Below are positions 27,094 through 36,103 of a DNA stretch of 64,000 nucleotides, one piece after another. The translations under genes and the position numbers were made by a program. Location of the stretch: NCBI GenBank assembly GCA_039808365.1, contig JBDHSX010000001.1, positions 62,001 to 126,000 on the forward strand. Direction: 5' to 3'. This stretch comes from 62-47 sp039808365. GTDB lineage: Bacteria; Pseudomonadota; Alphaproteobacteria; Rhizobiales; Xanthobacteraceae. Every line of letters starts with the position of its first letter. Position 1 is the first letter of the stretch. Below the pieces are notes generated by a model. That model was not told the DNA's origin. It saw only the letters and a program-made list of their open reading frames with translations, and searched no databases.

Positions 27094-28323
27094 ATGCCTG
27101 AGACGCTCGTGAAGGTCGATCTGACCAAGTCCGCTTACGACAACGACAAGGTTCACAACCGCTGGCATCCGGACATTCCGATCGTCGAATGGGTCAATCC
27201 CGGAGACGATTTTATCCTGGAGACCTACGACTGGACCGGCGGCTTCATCAAGAACAACGACTCCGCCGACGACGTGCGCGATATCGATCTCACCACCGTT
27301 CATTTCCTGTCGGGTCCGATCGGCGTCAAGGGCGCCGAGCCCGGCGATCTTCTGGTGGTGGATTTGCTCGACATCGGGCCGATGAAGGAGAGCCTTTGGG
27401 GCTTCAACGGCTTCTTCTCCAAGCAGAACGGCGGCGGATTCCTGACGGAGCACTTCCCTCTGGCGCAGAAGTCGATTTGGGACATCAAGGGCCTCTACAC
27501 ATCGTCGCGCCATGTGCCGGGCGTGAACTTCGCCGGCCTGATTCATCCCGGCCTGATCGGCTGCCTGCCCGATCCGAAAATGCTGTCGATGTGGAACGAA
27601 CGTGAGAATGCGCTAATAGCCACCAATCCGACCCGCGTGCCGCCGCTCGCCAATCCGCCATTCGCAAGCACGGCCCATGCCGGGCGAGCGGTCGGCGATG
27701 TCAAGTCGCGGGTTCAGGCCGAAGGCGCGCGCACCGTGCCGCCGCGCGAGCATGGCGGCAACTGCGATATCAAGGATCTGTCGCGCGGGTCGAAGATCTA
27801 TTTCCCGGTCTATGTTCCCGGCGCCGGCCTGTCGATGGGCGATCTGCATTTCAGCCAGGGCGATGGCGAGATCACCTTCTGCGGCGCGATCGAAATGGCG
27901 GGGTGGACGCATCTTCGCGTCGATCTCATCAAGGGCGGCATGGCGAAGTACGGCATCAAGAACCCGATTTTCCGGCCGTCGCCGATCACCCCGAACTATA
28001 AGGACTACCTGATCTTCGAGGGTATCTCGGTCGATGAATCCGGCACGCAGCATTACCTCGACGTGCATGTCGCCTATCGTCAGGCCTGCCTCAACGCGAT
28101 CGAGTATCTCAAGAAGTTCGGCTATTCGGGCGCGCAGGCCTATTCGATTCTCGGCGTCGCTCCGGTTCAGGGACACATCTCCGGCGTCGTCGATATCCCG
28201 AACGCCTGCGCCACGCTGTATCTGCCGACCGAGATCTTCGATTTCGATATCATGCCGTCGGCGGCGGGGCCTGTGAAGCACATCAAGGGCGGCATCGACA
28301 TGCCCCTGTCGCCCGACAAGTGA
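27094..28323 (+). CDS. fmdA: formamidase FmdA
   Basis: 409-residue enzyme of the acetamidase/formamidase family, which hydrolyses formamide (or a short amide) to ammonia and the acid. Family stretches include NRWHPDIPIVEWVNPGDDFI, LETYDWTGGFIKNN, IDLTTVHFLSGPIGVKGAEP, REHGGNCDIKDL and GDLHFSQGDGEITFCGAIEM. The length equals that of known FmdA proteins. AAAAGGGGAAA lies ahead of the ATG. Together with the transporter it forms an import-and-hydrolyse route for nitrogen. Confidence 0.93.
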   Translation: MPETLVKVDLTKSAYDNDKVHNRWHPDIPIVEWVNPGDDFILETYDWTGGFIKNNDSADDVRDIDLTTVHFLSGPIGVKGAEPGDLLVVDLLDIGPMKESLWGFNGFFSKQNGGGFLTEHFPLAQKSIWDIKGLYTSSRHVPGVNFAGLIHPGLIGCLPDPKMLSMWNERENALIATNPTRVPPLANPPFASTAHAGRAVGDVKSRVQAEGARTVPPREHGGNCDIKDLSRGSKIYFPVYVPGAGLSMGDLHFSQGDGEITFCGAIEMAGWTHLRVDLIKGGMAKYGIKNPIFRPSPITPNYKDYLIFEGISVDESGTQHYLDVHVAYRQACLNAIEYLKKFGYSGAQAYSILGVAPVQGHISGVVDIPNACATLYLPTEIFDFDIMPSAAGPVKHIKGGIDMPLSPDK

Positions 28324-28336
28324 TCCTTGCGTGAAC

Positions 28337-28377
28337 GACGTGGGGCGATCGTGACCAGCCGCCTCACGTCACTTTTT
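28337..28377 (+). terminator. candidate intrinsic terminator between fmdA and fmdB
   Basis: Arms GACGTGGGG (28337-28345) and CCTCACGTC (28362-28370) pair over nine positions with one G-U, around a 16-base loop. They are followed two bases later by five Ts (28373-28377). It lies directly after the fmdA stop, so it may end or attenuate the main transcript before fmdB. Confidence 0.5.
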
Positions 28378-28397
28378 CAATCGGGAATGAGGCCGAC

Positions 28398-28736
28398 ATG
28401 CCGGTTTACGAATATCTTTGCGACGATTGCGGCTCCTTCACCAACATCCGCCCGATGTCGGAGTTCGAGCAGCCGGACATCTGTCCCGACTGCGGCGGCA
28501 TGTCGCCCCGCGTCATTCTCACCGCGCCGCGGTTTTCCTGCATGTCCGCGGACAGCCGCAAGGCGCATTCGGTCAACGAGCGCAGCGCCCATGCGCCGAA
28601 GACGCTGGATCAATACAAGGCGTCGCACGGTCCCGGCTGCGGCTGCTGTTCGGGCAAGCCGTCGCGTCTGGTGACGAAAACGAAAGGCGGAGCGAAGGGC
28701 TTCCCCACCGCGCGTCCCTGGATGATCAGCCACTAG
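28398..28736 (+). CDS. fmdB: FmdB-family zinc-ribbon protein
   Basis: 112-residue protein with the FmdB zinc ribbon at its N-terminus: MPVYEYLCDDCGSF, then DICPDCGG (Cys8, 11, 29, 32). A second CGCC group is near residue 80 (PGCGCCSG). In Methylophilus, FmdB is reported as a regulatory protein needed for formamidase/amide-transport expression; in many genomes it is just annotated as a zinc-ribbon protein. It is downstream of fmdA, past a terminator-like hairpin. Confidence 0.88.
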   Translation: MPVYEYLCDDCGSFTNIRPMSEFEQPDICPDCGGMSPRVILTAPRFSCMSADSRKAHSVNERSAHAPKTLDQYKASHGPGCGCCSGKPSRLVTKTKGGAKGFPTARPWMISH

Positions 28737-28850
28737 ATGCGATGTCGCGCATTCGCGTCGAGGTGGGCGACGACGCGCGGGCGTGGGAAGATAGGCACCG
28801 CCAAGCCGGGGAAGTTCATCCCACCTGCCTCGGCGGCCCCACGATCAGCT

Positions 28851-30059
28851 TCATCGAATCTTCGCAGATTCGGCGAACGTGCGCCCCGTCAACAAGGAGC
28901 GCGTCTCCAGCAAGGCCGGAACGGATGCGAATTTTCGCATTTCCGCTGGATCGCCGACTCGCTCCTTGAGCCGCTTCAGGTCATTGGCGAAGCGCTGTTC
29001 GTCGTCGGAATTGAAGACAAGGCGGAAGCTTTCGGTGGAGACCGGCGACGTCACCTCGTCGAACACCTTGCGGCGTTCCTCGGAGTATCGATCGAGAATT
29101 CGGTCGTCGGTTACTCCCTTCACCACGGCGGCGAGGGCTTCGCTGAGCAGGAACGAATCATATAGTCCGCCCATCAGCCCGAAGCCGCTGGTCGGATTGG
29201 TCAGATGCGCGGCGTCACCGGCCAGCAAGACCCGGCCGGCGCGGTAGGAACGGGCGGAGCGCTGGTGCATGTTGTAGGCCGAGTGCAGGACGAGATCGAA
29301 TTTCTTGTCTCCGGGCAGAACGGCGGCGGCGAATGCCATGATACGCGGCAGCACATTCTCGACGGCAAGGCTCGCATCCTCGGCGAAGGTGAATCGCCAG
29401 AGATTGGTTTCATCGATCCGGTAGATGACTGCACCATAGACCGGATCGATCAGATAGCCGGAATTCCAGCCGTATTTCTCGAAATCGAAATGAATATTGG
29501 TAGCGACGAAGCGTTGCGGCCAGGTGAATCCTTCAAGCGGGATGCCGACCGATTTCCGCACGGCGCTGCGGCCGCCGTCGCCCGCGACGACCCAGTCGGC
29601 CTTGAATTCGACAGTCTCGCCGCGCCGGTCCGCAACCACGGTGACGTCGCGATCGGACTGCGTCAGCCCGGTAAACCGGGTTCCCCAATGGATGGTCACA
29701 TTGGGATAGCGCCGAAGATGCTTGAGGATGACCTCGGCCAATCGATCCTGCCCCAATGTCAGGCTGTAGGGACGATCGGTGATGCCGCGGACGGCGTCGT
29801 GGTTATAGACGATGGTTTCGCCGGTCTTGAACACGCGCCAGGTGCGCTCGTCCACGGTGTGGCCGGCCGCCATCATGTCATCAAGCACGCCGAACGCCTC
29901 CAGCGGGGCGAAGATCGGCCAGGCGTAGGAGATGGCGCGCGGCGTATAGACGATCTTATCTTCCGCCTCGATCAGACGGACCGCGACATCGGCGCGGGCC
30001 AGCCCGAGCGCGGTCATTAGTCCGACGGGACCCGCGCCGACGATCAGAACCTCGGTCAT
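28851..30059 (-). CDS. FAD-dependent aromatic monooxygenase (group A)
   Basis: 402-residue flavoprotein of the PHBH/phenol hydroxylase type, which inserts oxygen into an aromatic ring using NAD(P)H. The FAD-binding GxGxxG is in VLIVGAGPVGLMTALGLARA, the DG motif in VVAGDGGRSAVRKSVG and the GD motif in VLLAGDAAHLTNPTSGFGL. The ATG at 30059 marks the start of the Rossmann strand; the open frame upstream is not conserved. It is the last gene of a minus-strand group with a LivK-like binding protein and an amidohydrolase, inside an aromatic catabolic island. Confidence 0.87.
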   Translation of the reverse strand: MTEVLIVGAGPVGLMTALGLARADVAVRLIEAEDKIVYTPRAISYAWPIFAPLEAFGVLDDMMAAGHTVDERTWRVFKTGETIVYNHDAVRGITDRPYSLTLGQDRLAEVILKHLRRYPNVTIHWGTRFTGLTQSDRDVTVVADRRGETVEFKADWVVAGDGGRSAVRKSVGIPLEGFTWPQRFVATNIHFDFEKYGWNSGYLIDPVYGAVIYRIDETNLWRFTFAEDASLAVENVLPRIMAFAAAVLPGDKKFDLVLHSAYNMHQRSARSYRAGRVLLAGDAAHLTNPTSGFGLMGGLYDSFLLSEALAAVVKGVTDDRILDRYSEERRKVFDEVTSPVSTESFRLVFNSDDEQRFANDLKRLKERVGDPAEMRKFASVPALLETRSLLTGRTFAESAKIR

Positions 30060-30133
30060 GATTTTCTCGATGGATGGATTGGCAGCGAGCCTGACGGCAG
30101 GATTGCCGTCAGGCCGGGTTGGGAATCTTGCGG

Positions 30134-31348
30134 CTATTTCGAGGCGGACGCGCCGGAGGAAGGTTGATCGATCAGCTTCCACGACTCACCTTCGAAGCGG
30201 GCCATGCGCAGGCTCTTGTAAGGCGTGTAGTCGTCGACCGTGCTGTTCAATTCGATGCCTGGAAGCATCATCTTGAAGCGCTTTCCCTTCAGGTTCGACG
30301 CCTGCCTGAGAAGATTTTCGCGGGACAGATCGTCACCGGCCGCGCGCAGCGCCTCGGCGGCGCCCTGAGCCATGATGTAACCCGAAAGGGCGATGAAATC
30401 GCCGGGGTTGTCGTTCGGAACCCACTTCTTCATGAAGGCGACGTATTCCTTGACCTCCGGATCGTTGTCCCATGCGGGATCGCCGGCCTGTTTGCTGAAC
30501 TGCGTCGTGAAGATGCCCTGCGCATTCTCGAATCCGGCAGGCTTGAGCACGGTCTGGACCGAATTGGTCGGGCTGACGAGAAACTGCAACGGCTTCCAGT
30601 CCAATTCCTTCACCTTGCGCAAGCCTTGCGCGGTGAATTTCGGCGTCGAGAAGTACATCAGAACATCCGCTCCGCTTTCCTTGAGGCGGGTGATCTCGGA
30701 ATCGATCGTCGGTTGGGTAATTTCATAGGAGAGTTCCGAGACGACCTTCGCGTTGCTGTGACCCAGCGCCGACTTGAGTCCGGTCAGGAAGTCCTTGCCA
30801 TAGTCGTCGTTCTGATAAAGCACGGCGATCTTGGCGTCGGGCTTGTTCTTGACGATGTAGTCGCCGAAGGTTCTGCCCTCCATTTCAAATCCCGGATACA
30901 TCGGGACGCTCCAGGGAAAGTTTTTCGGATCGACGAACCGCCGGCCGCCGGCGGAAATGAAAATATGAGGCACCTTGTTCTGGTTCAGATATTTCTGGAT
31001 CGCGACATTCGGCGTGGTGCCGACGGTGCCGACATCCGCCAGCACGTTGTCGCTTTCGACCAGCTTGCGGGTCTGCTCCAGCGCTTTCGGCGGGCTGAAG
31101 GCGTTGTCGAGAGAAATCAACTCGACCTTGCGGCCGTTGATGCCGCCCTGCTCATTCAGCATGTTGAAATAGCCGACCATGGTGCGCCCGTAGCTTCCGA
31201 ACGCCGATGCCGGGCCGCTATAGGGCACCGTCTGGCCGAGCTTGATTTCGGTATCGCTGACGCCGGGGCCGTACTTCTTTTCGGCGGCGGTCGCGCCGCC
31301 GATCAATCCGATCGCAAAAACGCACGTCAAGAACTTCAGTCTGGTCAT
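30134..31348 (-). CDS. LivK-like ABC transporter substrate-binding protein
   Basis: 404-residue periplasmic binding protein of the branched-chain amino-acid type. Signal peptide about 1-21 (GLIGGATAAEKK). The mature N-terminus is GVSDTEIKLGQTVPYSGPAS, followed by GYFNMLNEQGGINGRKVELI and NDDYGKDFLTGLK. The ATG at 31348 is preceded by AGGAGGAGA. In aromatic degraders such proteins often bind aromatic acids. No permease or ATPase genes accompany it here, so it must share a transporter encoded elsewhere. Confidence 0.9.
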   Translation of the reverse strand: MTRLKFLTCVFAIGLIGGATAAEKKYGPGVSDTEIKLGQTVPYSGPASAFGSYGRTMVGYFNMLNEQGGINGRKVELISLDNAFSPPKALEQTRKLVESDNVLADVGTVGTTPNVAIQKYLNQNKVPHIFISAGGRRFVDPKNFPWSVPMYPGFEMEGRTFGDYIVKNKPDAKIAVLYQNDDYGKDFLTGLKSALGHSNAKVVSELSYEITQPTIDSEITRLKESGADVLMYFSTPKFTAQGLRKVKELDWKPLQFLVSPTNSVQTVLKPAGFENAQGIFTTQFSKQAGDPAWDNDPEVKEYVAFMKKWVPNDNPGDFIALSGYIMAQGAAEALRAAGDDLSRENLLRQASNLKGKRFKMMLPGIELNSTVDDYTPYKSLRMARFEGESWKLIDQPSSGASASK

Positions 31349-31408
31349 TATGTCTCCTCCTGGTTGTGATCGGTCCGCCTGCGGCGGCCTGGTTCGCGGT
31401 GGCAAAGG

Positions 31409-31900
31409 TCATCCGCAAAGATGCGCCTCGCCCCGCGTTCTCTGAATTTCGATGCGATCGATCGCGGCGAACGCCGACGCATCGACGGGCAGATCGACGG
31501 CGAAGGTCATCGGGTCGGCGTGACCGCAGATGATCGGCGGATAGGCCCATTCGGCGATGGCGATCACCCTCTCGCCGGCCATCGCCGCGATCTTGAGCGG
31601 GAATTTGCCGCCGTTGCCGCAGGCGCTCTGATAGCCGTCGGCGATGCAATAGATCTCCAGCCGCAGCATGTCGTCCGCGATGCGCTGGATCGAGGCTTCG
31701 ATTTCGACCAGCCCGAACAGCGGATCCTCGCCCGATGCCGCGTCGTAGAAATACACCGCGCCGATCTTGCCGTAGCGGCACGGCCCCAATTTCGCGCTGC
31801 CCGGAACTTGCGGATCCGGCCGCGCCGGCGTGCGCGGCGGAAGCGGACCCAGCGAACAGGATTGCGGAAAGGAATAGGCGTCCACGAATATCTCCATCAT
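31409..31900 (-). CDS. unrecognised protein in the aromatic island
   Basis: 163-residue protein; I do not recognise the family. It starts MMEIFVDAYSFPQSCSLGPL, has a proline-rich stretch at about 20-35, then GPCRYGKIGAVYFYDAASGE, and repeated alpha/beta-looking segments such as VEIEASIQRIADDMLRLEIY. Six cysteines are spread along it. No signal peptide or membrane segment is obvious. The start lies 17 bases after the amidohydrolase stop and the gene sits between two genes of the same strand, so it is probably cotranscribed and related to the pathway. Confidence 0.65.
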   Translation of the reverse strand: MMEIFVDAYSFPQSCSLGPLPPRTPARPDPQVPGSAKLGPCRYGKIGAVYFYDAASGEDPLFGLVEIEASIQRIADDMLRLEIYCIADGYQSACGNGGKFPLKIAAMAGERVIAIAEWAYPPIICGHADPMTFAVDLPVDASAFAAIDRIEIQRTRGEAHLCG

Positions 31901-31916
31901 GCGTCGCTGTCGTCGG

Positions 31917-32924
31917 TCATGCCGGCGCGCCGCCCAGCAGACGGCGGGCGTTGGCGGCGTATGTCGCTGGCGGAAGCGACGTCGCGCGCGCGGCGAATTC
32001 GGCCGGGTGGTCTTGCTTGATCGTGAACGGATAGTCCGAACCGATCACCACCTGGCTTTCACCGATCCGGTTGGTCAGATAGGTCAAAGCGTCGCGGTCA
32101 TAGACGACAGTGTCGTAATAGAAGCGCCGCGCCATCTCGGCCGGATCGCGCGGGAAAAGCTCCTGCAGCGGCGGCCCCAGGCGCCAGGCGTGATGCAGGC
32201 GGGGCAGGATCCACGGCAGCGCGCCGCCGCCATGGCTGAGCAGGATACGGAGCCTCGGAAAGCGTTCCGTCACGCCGCTGGTGAGCAGGGAGGTCGCGGC
32301 CAGGGCGGTTTCCAGTGGAAATGCCGCGACGGCGGCGAGCTCGGGGCGGCCACCGATCCGCTCCATTCCGGCCGGATGCAGCGGATGGATCATGATCAGA
32401 AGATCCGCGCTCTCCGCGGCGGCGTAGATGTCGTGCAGGCTGTCATGTCCCAGCGGAACGCCGTTGATATGCGTTCCGATCTCGATGCCGCGCAGCCCCA
32501 GCGCCTTGACGCTCGCAAGGCTGCGCACGGCTCGCGCCGGATCCTGCATCGGGGCCATTCCGATCCCGACGAAACGGCCTGGCGCGGCGGCGCAGAACCG
32601 GGCGATCGCCTCGTTGATGTTTTGCGACAGCGCCTCGGCGTCGGCCGCGGGAAACCAGTGCGACAGCAGTTCCGGCATCGGCGATACGACATGAACATCG
32701 ACGCCGTCGGCCGCCATGTCATCGATGCGGCGCGCGGGATCCCAGCATCGCTGGTCGATCCGGCGAAAAACCTTGCCGCCGACCATCACGGCGGCTTCGC
32801 CATCGGAGCCATGTGCGATCGAGGGCCAGAGCGGATTGGACGCGGGAGCCTCGGCGATCGCTGACGGAACGAAATGGGTATGGATATCGATTGCCTGAGC
32901 CAACAGCGTTTCCCGTCGTCGCAT
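31917..32924 (-). CDS. amidohydrolase-2 family decarboxylase-like enzyme (ACMSD-like)
   Basis: 335-residue TIM-barrel metal enzyme of the amidohydrolase-2 family, to which aminocarboxymuconate-semialdehyde decarboxylase and aromatic-acid decarboxylases belong. The metal-binding HxH is in AIDIHTHFVPS. Further histidines are in LIMIHPLHPAG and ILLSHGGGALPW, and the final aspartate is in VIGSDYPF. The ATG at 32924 starts just before the HxH strand; an in-frame GTG at 32975 is possible. It probably removes a carboxyl group from a ring or ring-cleavage product. The exact substrate is unknown. Confidence 0.83.
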   Translation of the reverse strand: MRRRETLLAQAIDIHTHFVPSAIAEAPASNPLWPSIAHGSDGEAAVMVGGKVFRRIDQRCWDPARRIDDMAADGVDVHVVSPMPELLSHWFPAADAEALSQNINEAIARFCAAAPGRFVGIGMAPMQDPARAVRSLASVKALGLRGIEIGTHINGVPLGHDSLHDIYAAAESADLLIMIHPLHPAGMERIGGRPELAAVAAFPLETALAATSLLTSGVTERFPRLRILLSHGGGALPWILPRLHHAWRLGPPLQELFPRDPAEMARRFYYDTVVYDRDALTYLTNRIGESQVVIGSDYPFTIKQDHPAEFAARATSLPPATYAANARRLLGGAPA

Positions 32925-33035
32925 TTCTTGTCGCCGTGTCGTCCGCGTGTCCGGTATTTCGAGCGCGAAAGTCACGATTGCACTTTACAAGCAGGTTGGA
33001 CTGTTTTTAAATTAGATGCAATAAAAGAATGCGAG
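32925..33035. promoter_or_regulatory. divergent promoter region of the aromatic island
   Basis: 111 bases between the amidohydrolase gene and the ferredoxin-reductase gene, more AT-rich than its surroundings (notably 32995-33030). It should hold both divergent promoters and the site of the TetR regulator encoded at 37191. I could not pick out a perfect inverted repeat. Confidence 0.4.
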
Positions 33036-34304
33036 ATGTCGCGACGTCGACATGGCGGGCTGGCCGGCGGACGGCCGGGAGGATTGAAACCATTGGCGCT
33101 TTCGTCTGAGAGAATCGTGATTGTCGGAGCCGGCCAGGCAGGTGGCCGCGCGGCCGAGGCGCTGCGCGCCAATCAATTCCACGGCTCCATCACGCTGATC
33201 GGCGAAGAATCGCACCCGCCCTACGAGCGTCCGCAACTGTCCAAGGCGATGCTCGCGGCGCGCGACGCCGCCCCGGCCTATATTCGCGCTCCGGACGATT
33301 GGGGCCGTTCTCTCAATGTCGATCTCGTCATCGGCGCGTCGGTCGCGGCCTGCGATCCTGATCGCCATGTCGTGTCAACGATCGATGGCCGCGATTTCCC
33401 CTATGATCGCCTGTTGCTCGCGACGGGAACCCGCCCACGGCGTCTTGCGCTGGGAGCCGAGGCGCCGCCGGTCCATTATCTTCGCAACATCGAGGACGCC
33501 TTGCGGTTTCGGCGAAGTCTGCGGCCGCAGGCGCGGATCGTGGTCGTGGGCGGCGGCGTGATCGGCCTTGAGGCGGCCTGCGCCGCGGCCAAGCACGGCT
33601 GCGCCGTCATCGTCATCGAAAGCGACACGCGGCTGCTGGCGCGCGCCTTTCCGCCGGTCATCAGCGATATCGTGGCGGCCGCCCATCGCGAGCGCGGTGT
33701 CGAGTTTGTCTTCGGCGCGACGGTCGTCGACAGCACGTCGTCGACCGTCCGGCTCAGCAACGGGCGGCGGATCGAGGCGGATGAGGTTCTGGTCGGAATC
33801 GGCGTCGAGCCCGCCGGGGCGATCGCCGAGCAGATCGGCCTCGCCGCTTCGGGCGGCATCGCGGTGGACAGCCACGGGCGAACGGAGGCGCCGGATATCT
33901 TCTGCGCCGGCGACGCGGCGCTTCAATGGAGCCGCTGTCACGGCCGCGCGATCCGCGTCGAAACCTGGGCCAACGCCCAGAATCAAGCCATCAGCGTCGC
34001 CAAGAACATGCTCGGCCAGGCTTCCGCCTATGCCGATCCGCCATGGTTCTGGACCGATCAATATGATCTCAACATTCAGGTCGTCGGCGACATGGGCAAT
34101 GCCGACCTCGTTCAGCGCGGGACGCCGGCGGACCGACGTTTCTCGGTGATCGCGCAGCGCGACGGCGAACTGGTTGGCGCGATCTGCGTCAATGCCGCGA
34201 AGGACATGGCGATGCTGCGCCGTCTGGTTGCGGGGCAGGCCAAGATACCGCGCGGCGATCTTGAGAAGCCCGCATACGATCTTCGCGTTGCGATGAGGCA
34301 ATAG
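33036..34304 (+). CDS. NAD(P)H-ferredoxin reductase of a Rieske dioxygenase system
   Basis: 422-residue FAD/NAD reductase of the type that feeds Rieske dioxygenases (BphA4/CmtAa-like). The FAD fold is IVIVGAGQAGGRAAEALRAN, followed by SHPPYERPQLSKAML. The NAD fold is IVVVGGGVIGLEAACAAAKH, with ATGTRPRRL and the C-terminal CAGDAAL and WFWTDQYDLNIQVVGD. The ATG at 33036 is used; the first 25 residues before the FAD fold are unusually basic and may not all be translated. It opens the plus-strand dioxygenase operon. Confidence 0.88.
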   Translation: MSRRRHGGLAGGRPGGLKPLALSSERIVIVGAGQAGGRAAEALRANQFHGSITLIGEESHPPYERPQLSKAMLAARDAAPAYIRAPDDWGRSLNVDLVIGASVAACDPDRHVVSTIDGRDFPYDRLLLATGTRPRRLALGAEAPPVHYLRNIEDALRFRRSLRPQARIVVVGGGVIGLEAACAAAKHGCAVIVIESDTRLLARAFPPVISDIVAAAHRERGVEFVFGATVVDSTSSTVRLSNGRRIEADEVLVGIGVEPAGAIAEQIGLAASGGIAVDSHGRTEAPDIFCAGDAALQWSRCHGRAIRVETWANAQNQAISVAKNMLGQASAYADPPWFWTDQYDLNIQVVGDMGNADLVQRGTPADRRFSVIAQRDGELVGAICVNAAKDMAMLRRLVAGQAKIPRGDLEKPAYDLRVAMRQ

Positions 34305-34322
34305 GTTGAGGGGGAGGACGCA

Positions 34323-35594
34323 ATGACAGGTTACCCACCGCTGAACAGCGGCATCATGGTCGATGAGGCGCGCAAGATCTTCAAGGTTTCGCGGCAGGCG
34401 TTTGTCGATCCGGCGATTCTCGAAGCCGAGCGCGCCCGGATTTTCGACCGAAGCTGGCTGTATCTCGGTCATAGCGCCGAATTGCCGAAGCCCGGCAGCT
34501 TCGTGACGCGGCAGGTCGGCGGCCGCAACATCCTGTTCGCGCGCGACGCCAAGGGCGAGCTGCGGGCCATGCTGAACACCTGCCCGCATCGCGGCGCGCA
34601 GGTTTGCCGGGAACGCAGCGGCACGGCGAAGTCGTTTCAATGCTTTTATCACGGCTGGGTGTTCGGGCTCGACGGCGCGCTGCGCAGCCAGCCCGGCGAA
34701 GCCTCCTACGCCGAGGACTTCAAGGAGCGCGGCACATCCAACATGCAGCAGGTGCCGCGGTTCGAAAGCTATCGCGACTTCAATTTCGTCTGCTTCGATC
34801 CCAACGTGCAGAGCCTGTCCGACTATCTCGGTCCGGCGAAGGAATATCTCGATGTGATCTGCGACCAGGCCGAGTCCGGCATGACGATCGTCGGCGGCAC
34901 GCAGGAATATTCGATGCGCGCCAACTGGAAGCTGCTGACCGAAAACAGCATCGACGGCTATCACGCGGTCACCACCCATGCGACCTATTTCGATTACCTG
35001 AAGGCCACCAATGGCGGCCTCGCGCCGGTGCCGCTCAAGGGCTCGGCGCGCGACCTCGGCAACGGTCACGCGGTGCTCGAATACAAGGCTCCGTGGGGAC
35101 GGCCGGTGGCGCAGTGGATTCCGGCCTGGGGCGAGGACGGCAAGAAGGAAATCGACCGGCTGTATCGCAACCTGGTCGAACGCTACGGCGAGGCGCGGGC
35201 CGAGCGCATCGCGCTTTACAACCGCAACCTGTTCATCTTCCCGAATCTCGTCGTCAACGACATCATGGCGGTGACGATCCGCACCTACTATCCGGTGGCG
35301 CCGGACTTCATGAACATCAGCGCCTGGGCGCTGGCGCCGAAGGACGAGACCGAGTGGGCCCGGAAATATCGGCTGTACAACTTCCTCGAATTCCTCGGGC
35401 CGGGCGGCTTCGCCACGCCGGACGACGTCGAGGCCCTGGAGCAGTGCCAGCGCGGTTTCCGCAACGCGGCGGAGGCGCAATGGAATGATATTTCCAAGGG
35501 CATGGGCAAGCCCGTTCCGGACTATGACGACGAACTTCAGATGCGCGCGTTCTGGTCGAACTGGAACAAGTGCGTGTTCCAGGCGTCGGCGTGA
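34323..35594 (+). CDS. Rieske ring-hydroxylating dioxygenase, alpha subunit
   Basis: 423-residue catalytic subunit. The Rieske [2Fe-2S] ligands are Cys87, His89, Cys107 and His110 (CPHRGAQ, then CFYHGW). The mononuclear iron site has Asp211, His214 and His219 in DGYHAVTTH, with the third iron-site acid in the GGFATPDDVEALE region. It adds both atoms of O2 to an aromatic ring to form a cis-dihydrodiol. It starts 18 bases after the reductase gene. The length and N-terminal helix fit the benzoate/biphenyl/cumate families broadly; the substrate is not determined. Confidence 0.92.
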   Translation: MTGYPPLNSGIMVDEARKIFKVSRQAFVDPAILEAERARIFDRSWLYLGHSAELPKPGSFVTRQVGGRNILFARDAKGELRAMLNTCPHRGAQVCRERSGTAKSFQCFYHGWVFGLDGALRSQPGEASYAEDFKERGTSNMQQVPRFESYRDFNFVCFDPNVQSLSDYLGPAKEYLDVICDQAESGMTIVGGTQEYSMRANWKLLTENSIDGYHAVTTHATYFDYLKATNGGLAPVPLKGSARDLGNGHAVLEYKAPWGRPVAQWIPAWGEDGKKEIDRLYRNLVERYGEARAERIALYNRNLFIFPNLVVNDIMAVTIRTYYPVAPDFMNISAWALAPKDETEWARKYRLYNFLEFLGPGGFATPDDVEALEQCQRGFRNAAEAQWNDISKGMGKPVPDYDDELQMRAFWSNWNKCVFQASA

Positions 35595-35605
35595 GGATGG
35601 CGACC

Positions 35606-36091
35606 ATGCAGGACATATCTCGCACCGCGGTCGAGGAATTTCTGTTCGCGGAAGCCGATCTGCTCGATGAATGGCGCCTGCCGGAGTGGCTTGAACTGTT
35701 CACCGACGACGCCACCTATTCCGTTCCGGCCACCGATGTGCCGCCGAACGCCTCGCCCGACACCAGCCTGTTCTATATCGCCGATGATCGCTTTCGCTTG
35801 AGCGAGCGCGTCAAGCGGCTGATGAAACGCACGGCGCACGCGGAATTTCCCCATTCGAAAACCCGCCATGTGGTGAGCAATGTCAGAATCCGCGTGCGCG
35901 CCGAGGCGGAGCTTGAGGTCAGCTCGGCCTTCGTCACCTTCAGGACCAAGGATGGCGTGACCGACACCTATTTCGGCAGCAACAGGTACAAGCTGGTGCA
36001 GGTCGAGGGCAACATGCGCATCCGCGACAAGCGCTGCCTGCTGGATAGCGAGGGCCTGCGGATGCAGGGCCGCGTCAGCATTATTCTCTAG
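35606..36091 (+). CDS. ring-hydroxylating dioxygenase, beta subunit
   Basis: 161-residue NTF2-fold small subunit that completes the alpha3-beta3 dioxygenase. Family features are AVEEFLFAEADLLDEWRLPE, WLELFTDDATYSVPAT, then HSKTRHVVSNVRIR and YKLVQVEGNMRIRDKRCLLD. The ATG at 35606 has AGGA eight bases upstream; another ATG at 35597 is in frame. It follows the alpha stop by about ten bases. Confidence 0.88.
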   Translation: MQDISRTAVEEFLFAEADLLDEWRLPEWLELFTDDATYSVPATDVPPNASPDTSLFYIADDRFRLSERVKRLMKRTAHAEFPHSKTRHVVSNVRIRVRAEAELEVSSAFVTFRTKDGVTDTYFGSNRYKLVQVEGNMRIRDKRCLLDSEGLRMQGRVSIIL

Positions 36092-36103
36092 GTTGGAGCA
36101 ACA

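Noticed and set aside
33375..35480. 701-residue minus-strand open frame opposite the reductase and dioxygenase genes
   Set aside because: It covers two clear enzyme genes on the other strand and has shadow-frame composition.
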